The notes under the pieces: generated by a model | Databases searched by the model: none | Seen by the model: the letters and a program-made list of their open reading frames with translations, nothing else | Told to the model about the DNA's origin: nothing | In this document: piece after piece, positions 8,105 through 17,377 of the stretch | Numbering within the stretch: position 1 is the stretch's first letter | How the letters are laid out: each line of letters begins with the position of its first letter | Position numbers and translations under genes: made by a program | NCBI GenBank assembly: GCA_017309275.1 | Contig: JAFKLT010000030.1 | Span: forward strand, 183,316 to 247,315 | Direction of reading: 5' to 3' | Origin: Sphingomonadales bacterium | GTDB lineage: Bacteria; Pseudomonadota; Alphaproteobacteria; Sphingomonadales; Sphingomonadaceae | DNA: 64,000 bases

Positions 8105-11100
8105 TCAGCGTCCGCGGCCGCCGGGCTCTCGCCCGGGCAGCCCGCGAGCGGGCGCATGAAGACCCTTCGATGGCTTCGACCGTTTCGCATTTTGCTTCGC
8201 TGTTCGCCGCTTGATCCCGAACGCCATGATCGCCGCGGCAGCCGCCATATCCCCGCTGGACCGCGCCGATGCCAGCGCGCGCTTCAACCGATCCGCCTCC
8301 TTCGGCCGATCGAACCGCACCGAACCGCGCCCGACCAGCAGCCATTCTTCATCGAGCAGCGGATCGCCTATGTGCCGAAAGCGATCCCCTTCGCTCGCTC
8401 GGGCGTTCGCGGGTGGCAAGCGACCGGTCTCGACCAGTCGGTCATGCAGTATATCGTTCCGCGTCTCCTGCTGAACGAACCAGGCAGCGCGGGTGCGGGC
8501 GCGTATGTCAGGCCGTGTCAGCCACGCGGCGCGGGGTCCGAGGGCGTCGCGAAGCGTCTCCACTGTGTCCGGTACCTCGGCATCCGTACACCGCGCGAAC
8601 AGGAAAGGGACAGGCGCACGGCGCCACAGAGCGGCAGGGTCGGTCTCCTGGTGTGCGTCCATTAATTCGGCAGGCACCGGCGCGACGCGAGCAGCAGGTC
8701 GATCAAGCAGGGATGCCCGCCGTTTCTGTTCGACCTCCCACGCCGTCGGCCGGCGTGCCGGGTCGATATCGGGCAGGTTCCTGAACATCTGCGCACGCCT
8801 ATCGACAATCGACGAAAGCAGGTTCTGTCCCGCCGCGCTCCTGATGTAAGGGGTATCGAACCACCCGCGAGGGTCGTCGCGCAGATCGACCTGTCGCGCG
8901 CCGCGCCAGTGCACGATCCGAACAGGATAGGTTTCGATGACCGATTTTAGCGCTTGGAGCTGGTCGTTGGTTGGTTTGTCGGGAAACGGCCCTTTGATTG
9001 AGGTGTCGCCAAGCCGCTCATACAGATTAGCAAACGGTTCCCGCCCGTTGTTATGGACGGGTAAATAATCGTCACGACGAACATCGCGTAGGATCTTGGC
9101 CTGCTTCGGCGTGACGGGAACAGTTTCTTCGGTGGGAATATCAAATTGTTGCGGGAGCTCTGCACGCGGCGAAAGCCATGCTGGCACCGGCTGTGGTTCG
9201 CGGCCAGGTGTGATGTCGCCCAGCCCCACCATATCGAGTCCGCCTGCGCCGAGCGATGCCATCGTCGGCAAAGGCTGATCGAGCGCGCCAGGCGGCGACA
9301 GCGCAAATTCTTGGTCGGCCTCCCGCTGGCGGCCGAGAGCGATTTCGCGGGTCGCCTGAGTGCGCAGATCGCGCAATTTGATCCGCCGCTCAATCTCGGG
9401 AGTATCGCGCCAGCGTCTGACCGCGATCTGCAGCCACGCGCTCTTGTCGACGAGATTTTCATCGTCAAGGCCTGTCGGGCCACGCTTCGCCAACAACGCG
9501 CCAACTTGGGCGAGTTCTTTCTGCTGAATAGCCCGTATCGCCGGCAGCCGCTTTCGATAGGGTGCGGCATTTAGATCGATGCCGTGGATCAAATCCTGAG
9601 GATCGTCGGCAGAAACCACGACCAGGCGTCCGTCGACTTCGCTGAGCAGGAGCGGCGTCTCGGCGATGCGCTTCATCACCGCATTGGGGTCGAGCATCGT
9701 TGCGGAGCTGACCTCGCTGGACAATATTGCGTCGGCAACGCGCGTCGGTTCAGGGGCTTGGGCCGCAAATCTCAGGTCTCGCTCGAGGCGTTCGCGAAGA
9801 TCGGCGGCGGTGTGCTCGAGAAACTTCGCCTGCTCGCGGCGCTCGGCCATCGCGGCCTGTTCAACGACCAACTCCCGGTCGAGTTCATCGAGATAGGCTA
9901 CGGCCTCGTCACCTCGCCGGGTCCACGCGTGCGACAGATAGGTATCGTGTCCGTCCTTACGCGCCTTGTCTGCATAGCCCGGGGCAAATCTCGCAACGAT
10001 ACGCGGATGGCTGCGCGCCATAGCGCACAGCGTTTCGATCTCTGCGGCCTCGGCGCGCAGCCGGATCGCGGTATGCTCGCGATCGCGAAGCTCGCGCGCG
10101 AGCCGCTCCAGCCGGTCGCGGTCGTCCGAAGTGCGGACTTCGCGCACGCGCGCTTCGCGTAATTCGAAAGCCGTATCGGCATCCGCGAAATCCGCATCGC
10201 GCTTTGCCACCTGCTGCGCGAGCACGCGCGCCCAGCCGATCGTCGCGTTGTTGAGCGACACATCCGGCGTATCTCCCGCACGTTCGAGTAAGGTGGCCTT
10301 GCCACCGACCTTACGCATCGTTTGCGCGTCGAGCCCCATCTTGGCGTAGGATTCTGGGGAAAGCCGATAATCGGCGCCGATCGCCTCAAGTTCGATATTG
10401 ATGAGACGCGCGATCTCACATCGGAACGGCTTCATGAAGCTGGTCGCGATCTGAGGAACGACACGCGGGTCGAAGACCAGCATGCCGTCGGCATTGATGG
10501 TCGCGGCGCGCTTGCCAACCTGGAAGTGAAAGTGCCAGTTGGCGGAGTTGTTGAGCGCGTCGGGTTTGTGCCGCACAAACAGGGCGGGCACGACCCGCTT
10601 TACTCCCGCATCTCCGCTGTCAGATTGGGCGAGCGATTGCACCCAGACGTTCGCGCCGACGAAAATGCGTTCGTGCGCCGCGCCATCGAGATCGGCGGGC
10701 AGCTCCGCCTCGCCCGCGATGACCGCATAGCTGCCGCGTCCTTCGCTGAGCTTGACCGGCGGAGCTGCATTCGGCCAGCCAGGCAGCGCCGCGAGCCACT
10801 CCAGCGCGGCAGGCGCCTCCGGATCGATCCACGGCACACCAACCAACTGGCGCTTTTTGCCGAGCGCCTTGCCGCCATCCACCCGCCTCTGCTCGGCGTT
10901 GAGGATGTCACGCAGACCTTCGGGACAATCGTCGCGACGCGCGGCGCCCGCCAGAAACGCAGGCGCGAGTTCATATCTGATGTTGAGACGCGGCGGCCCG
11001 GCCGATTTGTTCTTGCGCCGACCGAACTCATGCGCTTCGACCGCGTCCCACTGCCTGGATCGCTTGACCGGATCCGGATCGAGCGTCGTGACGAGGATCT

Positions 11101-11509
11101 GGCGATCGTCATGGCCATGATCCTGCGTGTAGCGGTCGAACGTCGCAGCGGGCCGCTCCTCTGCCGCTATTTCCGGCTCCGCATTCGCATCGCCGATCTT
11201 ACCGGTCGCATAATCATCGAAGGCGGCCGCCGCTCGCGCGCGGGTTACGTTGCGCGCCAGGTGGAAGCTGCGCTCCCCCGCCCCGCTCGTCAGCCGCGAT
11301 ATGTCCGGCACGCTCGGAATGCCGAACCAGGCGCGCCGGGCGGGAGCTGCTTTCCCGCGCTCCCAGCGCTGCGCGGAATCGAGGCTCGCTCGGACCTTGC
11401 CGCGCAGGAGCCCCAACGGATCATCGAGTTCGGTCTCCGCCAGGTCGAGCGGCAAGTCGCGGATGATCCGCTTTGCTGCGCGCCTGCGAAAAGTTCCGAT
11501 CGGGTCCAT
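8105..11509 (-). CDS. Large MobA/MobL-like relaxase
   Basis: An 1134-aa protein. Residues 143-161 (DPDPVKRSRQWDAVEAHEF) match the relaxase helix that normally reads W..vE..E. Residues 321-335 contain NWHFHFQVGKR with the His-x-His site (His326, His328). Residues 359-412 follow the conserved distal pattern, ending RLSPESYAKMG and GGKATLLERAG. Between the first two blocks lies an insertion of about 150 residues not usual in the family. Residues 440-600 are strongly charged and probably coiled coil. The C-terminal 500 residues are unlike the helicase of TraA and are not recognised. It would nick and carry a transferred strand. An AT-rich region with a hairpin lies just upstream, where an oriT is expected. 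Confidence 0.65.
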   Translation of the reverse strand: MDPIGTFRRRAAKRIIRDLPLDLAETELDDPLGLLRGKVRASLDSAQRWERGKAAPARRAWFGIPSVPDISRLTSGAGERSFHLARNVTRARAAAAFDDYATGKIGDANAEPEIAAEERPAATFDRYTQDHGHDDRQILVTTLDPDPVKRSRQWDAVEAHEFGRRKNKSAGPPRLNIRYELAPAFLAGAARRDDCPEGLRDILNAEQRRVDGGKALGKKRQLVGVPWIDPEAPAALEWLAALPGWPNAAPPVKLSEGRGSYAVIAGEAELPADLDGAAHERIFVGANVWVQSLAQSDSGDAGVKRVVPALFVRHKPDALNNSANWHFHFQVGKRAATINADGMLVFDPRVVPQIATSFMKPFRCEIARLINIELEAIGADYRLSPESYAKMGLDAQTMRKVGGKATLLERAGDTPDVSLNNATIGWARVLAQQVAKRDADFADADTAFELREARVREVRTSDDRDRLERLARELRDREHTAIRLRAEAAEIETLCAMARSHPRIVARFAPGYADKARKDGHDTYLSHAWTRRGDEAVAYLDELDRELVVEQAAMAERREQAKFLEHTAADLRERLERDLRFAAQAPEPTRVADAILSSEVSSATMLDPNAVMKRIAETPLLLSEVDGRLVVVSADDPQDLIHGIDLNAAPYRKRLPAIRAIQQKELAQVGALLAKRGPTGLDDENLVDKSAWLQIAVRRWRDTPEIERRIKLRDLRTQATREIALGRQREADQEFALSPPGALDQPLPTMASLGAGGLDMVGLGDITPGREPQPVPAWLSPRAELPQQFDIPTEETVPVTPKQAKILRDVRRDDYLPVHNNGREPFANLYERLGDTSIKGPFPDKPTNDQLQALKSVIETYPVRIVHWRGARQVDLRDDPRGWFDTPYIRSAAGQNLLSSIVDRRAQMFRNLPDIDPARRPTAWEVEQKRRASLLDRPAARVAPVPAELMDAHQETDPAALWRRAPVPFLFARCTDAEVPDTVETLRDALGPRAAWLTRPDIRARTRAAWFVQQETRNDILHDRLVETGRLPPANARASEGDRFRHIGDPLLDEEWLLVGRGSVRFDRPKEADRLKRALASARSSGDMAAAAAIMAFGIKRRTAKQNAKRSKPSKGLHAPARGLPGREPGGRGR

Positions 11510-11629
11510 GATCTCCAGTCCACGCTTCCAAGGCGGGTCGTGCCCGTCCCACCAGCCCGCGGCAGGCGCCCGCTCGGGAAATCCCGAGCGAAACCGACCT
11601 TCCTAATCCGAAGGATATCATGTTGCTGT

Positions 11630-11660
11630 TAGCCTCCACAATCAAAGATTGTGGAGGCTA
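11630..11660. repeat. Perfect 14-bp inverted repeat upstream of the large relaxase
   Basis: TAGCCTCCACAATC (11630-11643), loop AAA, then the exact complement (11647-11660). It lies 120 bp before the relaxase start codon. A stable hairpin followed by an AT-rich tract beside a relaxase gene is the usual layout of an oriT; it could also be a terminator or leader hairpin. Confidence 0.65.
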
Positions 11661-11690
11661 CCTATTGCGCAAAAAATATTCAGTTACTCC

Positions 11691-11891
11691 CGATATATTC
11701 TCGATATCTTATTGAGATATTCTGGATACATTACCGATATTTCGCAAGATATTTAGATAAGAGATTTTGAACTCGAATCGGATATCTCTCAGCATGATCG
11801 AATATCGGCTTCAGATACTATCTGACTTGCAACGATACCCGATCTCGGTGGCGGCGAAATCATTCCAATATCCGGTCTTTGGATATTTAAA
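11691..11891. repeat. AT-rich tract with many GATAT/ATATC words (candidate oriT, oriV or iteron region)
   Basis: Within 200 bp the word GATAT or its complement ATATC recurs about ten times, as CGATAT, GAGATAT, CCGATAT, AAGATAT, GGATAT and AATATC. Intervals are irregular, often 10-20 bp. The surrounding DNA is GC-rich, so the low GC here stands out. The tract separates the divergent relaxase (minus) and the 12037 gene (plus). Such clusters bind replication initiators, partition proteins or relaxosome accessory proteins; which of these applies is not visible. Confidence 0.45.
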
Positions 11892-12036
11892 TGCTCGTTG
11901 TAATATCCATGCACCAATTTGCAGTGGAACAACGAGCTTGAATGTCAGGTTTTGGCGACGAACCGTGCCTTATCAGCGACAGAATGGCTCGTTGCCCATC
12001 GGGGCTCCAACCTACCAACCAAGCAAGGAGATAAGT

Positions 12037-13041
12037 ATGAAAAACTTGCTTGCTGAGGCCATGGCGCGCGTAATCGTCGAAGGTCTGACTGCGCATTCTG
12101 CTCAGATAGAAAAATTGACGCGCGAGCTTGAAGTCGCCATCATCCAAGCCGCCCAAGCGAGTGGCAAACCCGTCACGATCGAAACCATGTTCGCGGGCCA
12201 GGATCTGAATGGACCGGCTTTCGCCGACCTCCGCAAGACCTTGCGCAACCCTGGCCTGAAGCCTGAGGCGACGATCAGTGAATTGCGCAGGGCTGAAGGC
12301 TACTTCATACGAGCGCACGACGAATATATCGCCAAATATTCCGACGATCGGGCGAACGCCCTGCGTTGGGCGGAGCTCCGGCTTGCGATCGCACGACTCT
12401 TCTATGATGAGATGATCCGATCTTTACCTACTGCTTCACGTCCCCAAGCGCGGCCGAAGGCGGAGCGCTCAACAAGCGTCATCGGGTTCGAAATGGATGC
12501 TTTCTCTGCCGATGAGCAGGAAGCGCTTCGTCAAGCGATCAGTAATCGCGAGGATGCAATCAGGCAGTTGGAGACCATCATCCGCCGAGGCGACGCGACG
12601 TCGGACACTACGCACCTCATCTGTAGTTATTTGCGCGATCCGAACAAGATCGAGCAGGTAAACCGCTGGCTCACCGCCGAGCAGAGCAAGGCGCACCATA
12701 GCAACCCGGAACCTGAAAATGACGTCCAGCCGATGGCTGCCGTTGCCGAGCCGCTGCAGATGGACACTCCGCCGACCCGCAATGGTCAAGACAATGAAAA
12801 GCTGTGGCCGCCACGTCGGGAAGCACCTCGAACAGATCCGGTCGTTGCCCAGAAACTTGTCGAGTGGCTCCGGGTCGGCCCCAATAAGATTCGGAAACTG
12901 TACGCGCGGTCGTCTGCAGGGGATATTCGGCTTAACGCCCGACCGGACGCACCATCGGTCGCCGGCATGTTCGAGACCGCAGTTGACCACCCGTTGGTTC
13001 AAAATGAACTATCAGCAATATGCGCGCGTCTTGAGCTATAA
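12037..13041 (+). CDS. Unknown island protein, divergent from the large relaxase
   Basis: A 334-aa soluble protein starting MKNLLAEAMARVIVEGL. The start at 12037 has a clear AGGAG 6 nt upstream; the open frame to 11767 runs through the AT-rich tract and is not used. The first 190 residues are helical and charged (QIEKLTRELEVAIIQAAQ). The middle 190-300 is low-complexity linker, and the last 60 residues form a compact basic end. I do not recognise it. Its place opposite the relaxase, across a candidate oriT, would fit a replication, partition or relaxosome accessory role, but this is only position. Confidence 0.6.
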   Translation: MKNLLAEAMARVIVEGLTAHSAQIEKLTRELEVAIIQAAQASGKPVTIETMFAGQDLNGPAFADLRKTLRNPGLKPEATISELRRAEGYFIRAHDEYIAKYSDDRANALRWAELRLAIARLFYDEMIRSLPTASRPQARPKAERSTSVIGFEMDAFSADEQEALRQAISNREDAIRQLETIIRRGDATSDTTHLICSYLRDPNKIEQVNRWLTAEQSKAHHSNPEPENDVQPMAAVAEPLQMDTPPTRNGQDNEKLWPPRREAPRTDPVVAQKLVEWLRVGPNKIRKLYARSSAGDIRLNARPDAPSVAGMFETAVDHPLVQNELSAICARLEL

Positions 13042-13195
13042 CACCCCTCGTTCGGCGCGGGTTGGGTCCTTTCACATACTTGCCTCTTTTGGAATTGGGC
13101 CGAGGCTGCCTAAGCTAGCGGGCGCGCAAAGTGATAGCGGCGCCTGCTTGTCGTGATAACGCCAAGACAGCACTAATTGCGCTACCGGATAGGGT

Positions 13196-13969
13196 TCAGC
13201 GAGACAGACCGCCCGCACCGATGATCGCCGACAACAGATGGCTTGTAAGCGCAGCCGCGCTCCTTCGGTAGGCGATTTCACCCCAATCATCCCAACGATG
13301 CACCCGCTCGGCGAGCCAAGCGAAGAGGTCATCACGCGATTTTGCATCGGCGAAGGACTGCGACCACGCGATATTGCGCGTCGGCATCCGCGCGCCAACC
13401 TTAAGTCCGGTCAACGTCACCAGGTATCGACTTCCCAAATCTTCGCGCGCGAACAGATGGCGACGAAACCCAACCTGCTGCTCAAAGGTGATCAGCGCCC
13501 GCTCTCGTGCCTCGGCGTCGAGCCCCTTGCTCGCACTGACCGCCGCCACAACCGCCGACATCGGCAGGCGCTCGAATTCCGGCTCGCGCGTGGCCTGCAG
13601 CATCATGAGGACCGACTTCCCCAATGAGCTCAATCCCCCATCGAAGACGTTCCTCCCCTCCGATGTCTCGACCATACCGATGCTGGCGAGCCAGCACTGA
13701 TAGAATCGCCAGAACATCATGTCCCCGCCGAAAACATCGTGGTTGCTCTCCGTGCCAAACCAGCTCGCATTGATCGCGGTCATTACCCTCAGCATCAGTT
13801 CATGCTGTTCGGGTGCGAAGTGGACCGGCGGGAAGCCAAGTTCTCCTTCCCAGAAGGCGTCCCTGACGCTCGACCAATGGCGTCCCGCTGCATCCTCGTA
13901 GCCGCGCGGATTGGCTCGAAACCACCATCCCCATGGGAGCTCGCTGGCGTGGCGATCAAAGTCGGCCAC
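13196..13969 (-). CDS. Unknown protein, coupled to the preceding gene
   Basis: A 257-aa protein of unknown family, rich in Trp and Phe near its start (LPWGWWFRANP, DMMFWRFYQCWLASIGM). I place the start at the GTG at 13969, which has GGAGG five bases upstream, inside the end of the 13956-14825 gene (14-bp overlap). An open frame continues to 14179, but that part is Arg/Pro/Ser-rich and is the antisense-frame echo of the neighbour. The overlap suggests translational coupling, so the two products probably act together. Confidence 0.6.
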   Translation of the reverse strand: MADFDRHASELPWGWWFRANPRGYEDAAGRHWSSVRDAFWEGELGFPPVHFAPEQHELMLRVMTAINASWFGTESNHDVFGGDMMFWRFYQCWLASIGMVETSEGRNVFDGGLSSLGKSVLMMLQATREPEFERLPMSAVVAAVSASKGLDAEARERALITFEQQVGFRRHLFAREDLGSRYLVTLTGLKVGARMPTRNIAWSQSFADAKSRDDLFAWLAERVHRWDDWGEIAYRRSAAALTSHLLSAIIGAGGLSR

Positions 13970-14825
13970 GGCCACCTCCGCGACTGGGATCGAGGCCGAT
14001 CGGCGGCGGCTGGTCGTCGCGCTGGGGCGCTGCGTCCCCCTCCGCGATCGCGCGCAGCTGGGCAGCGAGCGCAACCGTTTCCCGGACAACATAGGCATCG
14101 TCGCGATAGGTCCGTGCGAGTTCCGATGACTTGGGCCTGGAGGAACCCTGCGCATGCCTGGGAATGAGATCGTACGCATGATCGCAACTGAAGCCGAACC
14201 ACCATGCGTGCGGGTCTTCGACCCGGTGATCGGTAGCGTGCGTTACCGGATGGTAGACCGCCGGGCGTAATGTCACGTGGCAGATACGGCGCGCCTCGAC
14301 GGCTAAACGACGCGCCGGACTCGGCCCTTCCTCGCACAGTCTTGAATAGGTCAAACCGCCATGCACCTCGATCCCGATGTCCGACGGAACTGCGCCATTA
14401 TCCCAGCCCCAGAGTGGGTGGTCGTGGGGAATGCCGACATATCCGGACAGAAAACCATCTTCCGTGTCACGCAAGATGATGCAGTCATAGCCACTCGCCT
14501 CGTCGCGCCAGCTGATCTTGTCCGCCTCTCCGAGCCACGGCCCCTTGCCATCGGGCCGCGCTGCCTGATCATAGAATATTTCTTCCGCGGGAACGACGCA
14601 CGCGCGGGTCGCATAAGCGCGACCGGTTACGAGAACGACGCCGCCCTCTCGCATGACATCGCCTCCGTCGCCGATCAGCTTCGCCAGAGCGAGGTCGGAG
14701 CCGAGGATCGGCAGCAGTGTGCCGTCCGTGGCCGGCGCAACGGCAACCGTGGCTGCCTTTCGCATCACGGACGTCTTGCGCTGCCCAGCGGGCACTAGCG
14801 CCTTGGACTTGGTGGTTTTAGCCAT
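13956..14825 (-). CDS. Unknown plasmid/phage-type conserved protein
   Basis: A 289-aa protein with GGAGAG 5 nt before the ATG. It contains LSGYVGIPHDHPLWGWDN and IEVHGGLTYSRLCEEGP, a stretch I associate with hypothetical proteins of phages and plasmids that lack a known function. The first 40 residues are Lys/Ala-rich. It is first gene of a two-gene unit, divergent from the XRE regulator at 15183, and may be controlled by the palindrome at 15093-15120. It is not secreted and has no membrane helix. Confidence 0.6.
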   Translation of the reverse strand: MAKTTKSKALVPAGQRKTSVMRKAATVAVAPATDGTLLPILGSDLALAKLIGDGGDVMREGGVVLVTGRAYATRACVVPAEEIFYDQAARPDGKGPWLGEADKISWRDEASGYDCIILRDTEDGFLSGYVGIPHDHPLWGWDNGAVPSDIGIEVHGGLTYSRLCEEGPSPARRLAVEARRICHVTLRPAVYHPVTHATDHRVEDPHAWWFGFSCDHAYDLIPRHAQGSSRPKSSELARTYRDDAYVVRETVALAAQLRAIAEGDAAPQRDDQPPPIGLDPSRGGGRGRL

Positions 14826-15092
14826 TTCTTCTCTCCAGCTTAATCTGCGGCACGGATGCTGATCGCTTCCGGCTACGCGTCATGGTGCTGCCCCCGGGGC
14901 GGTCTCCGAGTGCGTATCATTTTCGCATGTCGGCCAAGCGATGATCGGTCCGAGACCCCAGGTTTCGCTGCCGAGTGGACTGCCCAGATGCGAGGGTGGG
15001 GAATGGTATCCCGACGGTGGTTCATGCGATGCCATCAGTAAGATTCGTAGTTACGTTATCGTTCGCTATATCAGACAACGACTAGAGTCAAT

Positions 15093-15120
15093 CGGTCGGA
15101 CGAAGTCGTTCGTTTGACCG
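15093..15120. promoter_or_regulatory. Palindromic operator upstream of the XRE regulator
   Basis: CGGTCGGACGAA and TTCGTTTGACCG are inverted copies matching at 10 of 12 positions, separated by GTCG. The site lies 62 bp before the XRE start, in the 357-bp gap shared with the divergent 13956-14825 gene. This is the expected place for autoregulation by a Cro/CI-type repressor. The rest of the gap (14826-15092) shows no gene. Confidence 0.6.
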
Positions 15121-15182
15121 AACGCTCTTTGATTCCTATGGCGTTGCTCTCATGTTAGGTTGTGTCGAGGGAGGTCATGGAC

Positions 15183-15509
15183 ATGTCGTTGGCGATGAGG
15201 CTGCAGAACCTTCGCACGGCAAAGCGGCAATCGCTTCAAACAGTGGCTGACGCCATCGGTGCGTCGAAGGCGCATATCTGGGAGCTTGAGAAAGGCACCG
15301 CCAAGAATCCGTCGATCGAACTTGTCCGAAAGCTCGCCGATCATTTTGAGGTATCTATCGCAAGCCTTGTCGGGGAGAAGCCGGACGAAGATAGCGATGA
15401 CGAGCATTTGCTCGTCATGTACCGTGATCTGAAATCTCTCGATCACCAAGATCGCTTGGTTCTTGGAGACATTATAAAGGGAATGCAGAACCGTCGGTCC
15501 GGGCGGTAG
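15183..15509 (+). CDS. XRE/Cro-CI family transcriptional regulator
   Basis: A 108-aa protein with a typical N-terminal helix-turn-helix: LQNLRTAKRQSLQTVADAIG, then SKAHIWELEKG and SIELVRKLADHFEVSIASLVG. The C-terminal 35 residues are charged and probably dimerise. The start at 15183 is preferred over 15177 and a GTG at 15162 because GGAGG then stands 8 nt upstream. It probably represses itself and the divergent island genes through the nearby palindrome, as regulators of integrated elements often do. Confidence 0.88.
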   Translation: MSLAMRLQNLRTAKRQSLQTVADAIGASKAHIWELEKGTAKNPSIELVRKLADHFEVSIASLVGEKPDEDSDDEHLLVMYRDLKSLDHQDRLVLGDIIKGMQNRRSGR

Positions 15510-15740
15510 CGGAGCGGGCGCTCTTAGCACTGGTTCTAATGCCCTACCCATACCGTCGTGGTCGTCACCGGCGCCACGTCCGCAGCAAAGGAGTTCGGCG
15601 CGGTCGGCGCTTTGGTCGATTCGGCTATTGCCGGTTCTGTCAGCCGGTCTTTGGGACGAATATTCGCATAGCGGACATTCGGCTCGATCGATCGAGGATG
15701 TTCAAGAAATTGGTAAGTTAACCGCGCTAGAATCCTTCCC

Positions 15741-16403
15741 ATGAAATGGCTTTTTGTAATCGCACTCGCGCTGACCCCGCTTTCCGCGTCCGCGCAGGAC
15801 ATTAGTGGAACGGGCCGTGCAAAGGACGGCGACTCCCTCGACATGGCAGGGATTGCCGTCCGCTTACATGGCGTCGATGCCCCCGAGCTTTATCAGACAT
15901 GTTCGCGGCAGGGTCAAAGCTGGGCATGTGGGAAAGAAGCGATGGCGAAATTGGGGCAATTGGTGAATGGTGCCGAATTGCGCTGTGAGCAGCGCGATGT
16001 TGATGACTATGACCGGATCGTCGCCAGCTGCACCGCGCGGCAGATAGATCTAGGCCAAGCCATGGTCGAAGCGGGCCTTGCAGTTGCGTTGCCTCAGTTT
16101 AGCGATCGCTATCTCGGCGCCGAGGCGCGCGCCAAGGCCCTCAAACTAGGCATCTGGAGTTCCGACTTCCAAAAGCCAGCGGACTATCGGGCCGCCAATC
16201 CCAGGGCACATCGGCCCAAGCCGCAGGCATCCGCCGTGCGTCAGCCTATTGCATCACCGGCGCCGTCCGGCGTCTATTACCGCAATTGCAATGCGGCATG
16301 GGCAGCGGGTGCTGCGCCGTTATACCGCGGTCAGCCGGGATATCGGCCAGAAATGGATGGCGACGGTGACGGGGTGGCTTGCGAGCCATTTCGGCGGCGC
16401 TGA
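15741..16403 (+). CDS. Secreted thermonuclease-like nuclease with excalibur domain
   Basis: A 220-aa protein. A Sec signal peptide (residues 1-18, cleavage after SASA) is followed by a staphylococcal-nuclease fold with the catalytic pattern RLHGVDAPE (Arg41, Asp46, Glu49) and YDRIVASC (Arg92). The C-terminal 40 residues form an excalibur domain: YYRNCNAAWAAG, then the calcium-binding loop DGDGDGVACE. It should act outside the cytoplasm on DNA or RNA, and such nucleases are frequent passengers of mobile elements. The same strand as the XRE gene, 231 bp downstream; the gap holds no gene that I can support. Confidence 0.92.
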   Translation: MKWLFVIALALTPLSASAQDISGTGRAKDGDSLDMAGIAVRLHGVDAPELYQTCSRQGQSWACGKEAMAKLGQLVNGAELRCEQRDVDDYDRIVASCTARQIDLGQAMVEAGLAVALPQFSDRYLGAEARAKALKLGIWSSDFQKPADYRAANPRAHRPKPQASAVRQPIASPAPSGVYYRNCNAAWAAGAAPLYRGQPGYRPEMDGDGDGVACEPFRRR

Positions 16404-16477
16404 GCATTTAGGCTGGGTTGAAAGGCCTTCATCCAAAGTTTCTGGCGCGGTGTTGCGACTTTGGGTAGGCCAACGAC

Positions 16478-16714
16478 ATGATGATGATCGGCACGAGAAT
16501 CGAAGAGACGGGAACCTTGCTCCGCGACGCGGGCGGATTCTCGCTTCGCCGTGACCTTGGCGGTCGGTGGCGCCTCGACCTCCACCGCGTTCCGGTCGAC
16601 CATATCGAAAAGCGTGTTCGCATTACCGGCATCGTGGTCGGTGAAGACCTGGTCGATGTCGACGGTGTGGCTCCCGAGAATATTGCTTCTTCGCCGCTGG
16701 CGGCCGGCGCGTAG
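16478..16714 (+). CDS. Small DUF5818-like protein
   Basis: A 78-aa protein whose core GTRIEETGTLLRDAGGF, LRRDLGGRWRLDL and VRITGIVVGEDLVDVDGV resembles the small beta-rich DUF5818 family I know from sphingomonads. Three ATG codons in a row (16478, 16481, 16484) leave the start uncertain, and the ribosome-binding site is weak. The function is unknown. It lies between the nuclease and a tiny convergent membrane ORF. Confidence 0.6.
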   Translation: MMMIGTRIEETGTLLRDAGGFSLRRDLGGRWRLDLHRVPVDHIEKRVRITGIVVGEDLVDVDGVAPENIASSPLAAGA

Positions 16715-16736
16715 CCCCACTGCACCACCTGCACCG

Positions 16737-16859
16737 CTAGAACAAATATTTGAGCGCCTGCCATGCCCCGACGAGGAATGAGCCACCCATCAACGCGGTC
16801 GCAATCCAGAATTCGATAGCGAGCGCCCGGTCGCGCCATTTGGTTCCGCGTACTTGCAT
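16737..16859 (-). CDS. Possible 40-aa single-pass membrane protein
   Basis: The frame starts MQVRGTKWRDRALAI and ends in one hydrophobic helix (FWIATALMGGSFLVGAW) and a short QALKYLF tail. A basic N-terminus followed by a helix and a compact length are what a real small membrane protein looks like, but the ribosome-binding site is weak and I know no family. It is convergent with the DUF5818-like gene. Confidence 0.35.
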   Translation of the reverse strand: MQVRGTKWRDRALAIEFWIATALMGGSFLVGAWQALKYLF

Positions 16860-16982
16860 AGGCTCGGCATGACAGCGCGAAATATTGTAGGAAAGCGATT
16901 AATCCACGCTTGGTGGCGACAAAATCCTACGGAATAGGCGACACCCCCCGAACTCACATTCAGGCGTGCGATACCGCCGACT

Positions 16983-17041
16983 CTGGCCGTTTTCGGTCAG
17001 GCCGCTTTCAGTCTGAACCGAAGAGAAGCGGACGTTCGCCG
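16983..17041. repeat. Dispersed sphingomonad-type intergenic repeat, copy 1
   Basis: The unit begins TGGCCGTTTTCGGTCAGGC and ends GAAGCGGACGTTCGCC about 58 bp later. Related copies lie at 58470-58518, 61611-61672 and 62674-62735. The rest of the gap 16860-17377 holds no gene, only the inverted repeat at 17221-17255. Confidence 0.6.
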
Positions 17042-17220
17042 TGCGCCGGCTGGCCATGGGCGACTGCGGCTCGCACAAGCGATTCTCGATCTGGCGATTT
17101 CATCCGGGCGAAGATTTTGCGTTGCATATACCCCGTAGGTTGAGCAGCTCGCGCTCAACGTCGTCGGTCGAGCAACGACCAGCATACTCATTAGCTGAAC
17201 GGCACATAAATTGTCGAAAA

Positions 17221-17255
17221 CATTGAACCAACCAATAAAATCACTTAGTTCAATG
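17221..17255. promoter_or_regulatory. 8-bp inverted repeat upstream of the P460 genes
   Basis: CATTGAAC (17221-17228) and GTTCAATG (17248-17255) are exact complements with a 19-bp AT-rich spacer. They lie about 120 bp before the first cytochrome gene. This may be an operator or a hairpin; no regulator gene is adjacent. Confidence 0.4.
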
Positions 17256-17377
17256 GGTTATATAAAAATTATAGGCCTTCAAACTATTGAAACTATACCG
17301 ACCGGCTATTGGACATCTCTCCCACGATGCTGGATGATCAGATACCATATATTGATTTCAAGAAGAGGACGGGTGCC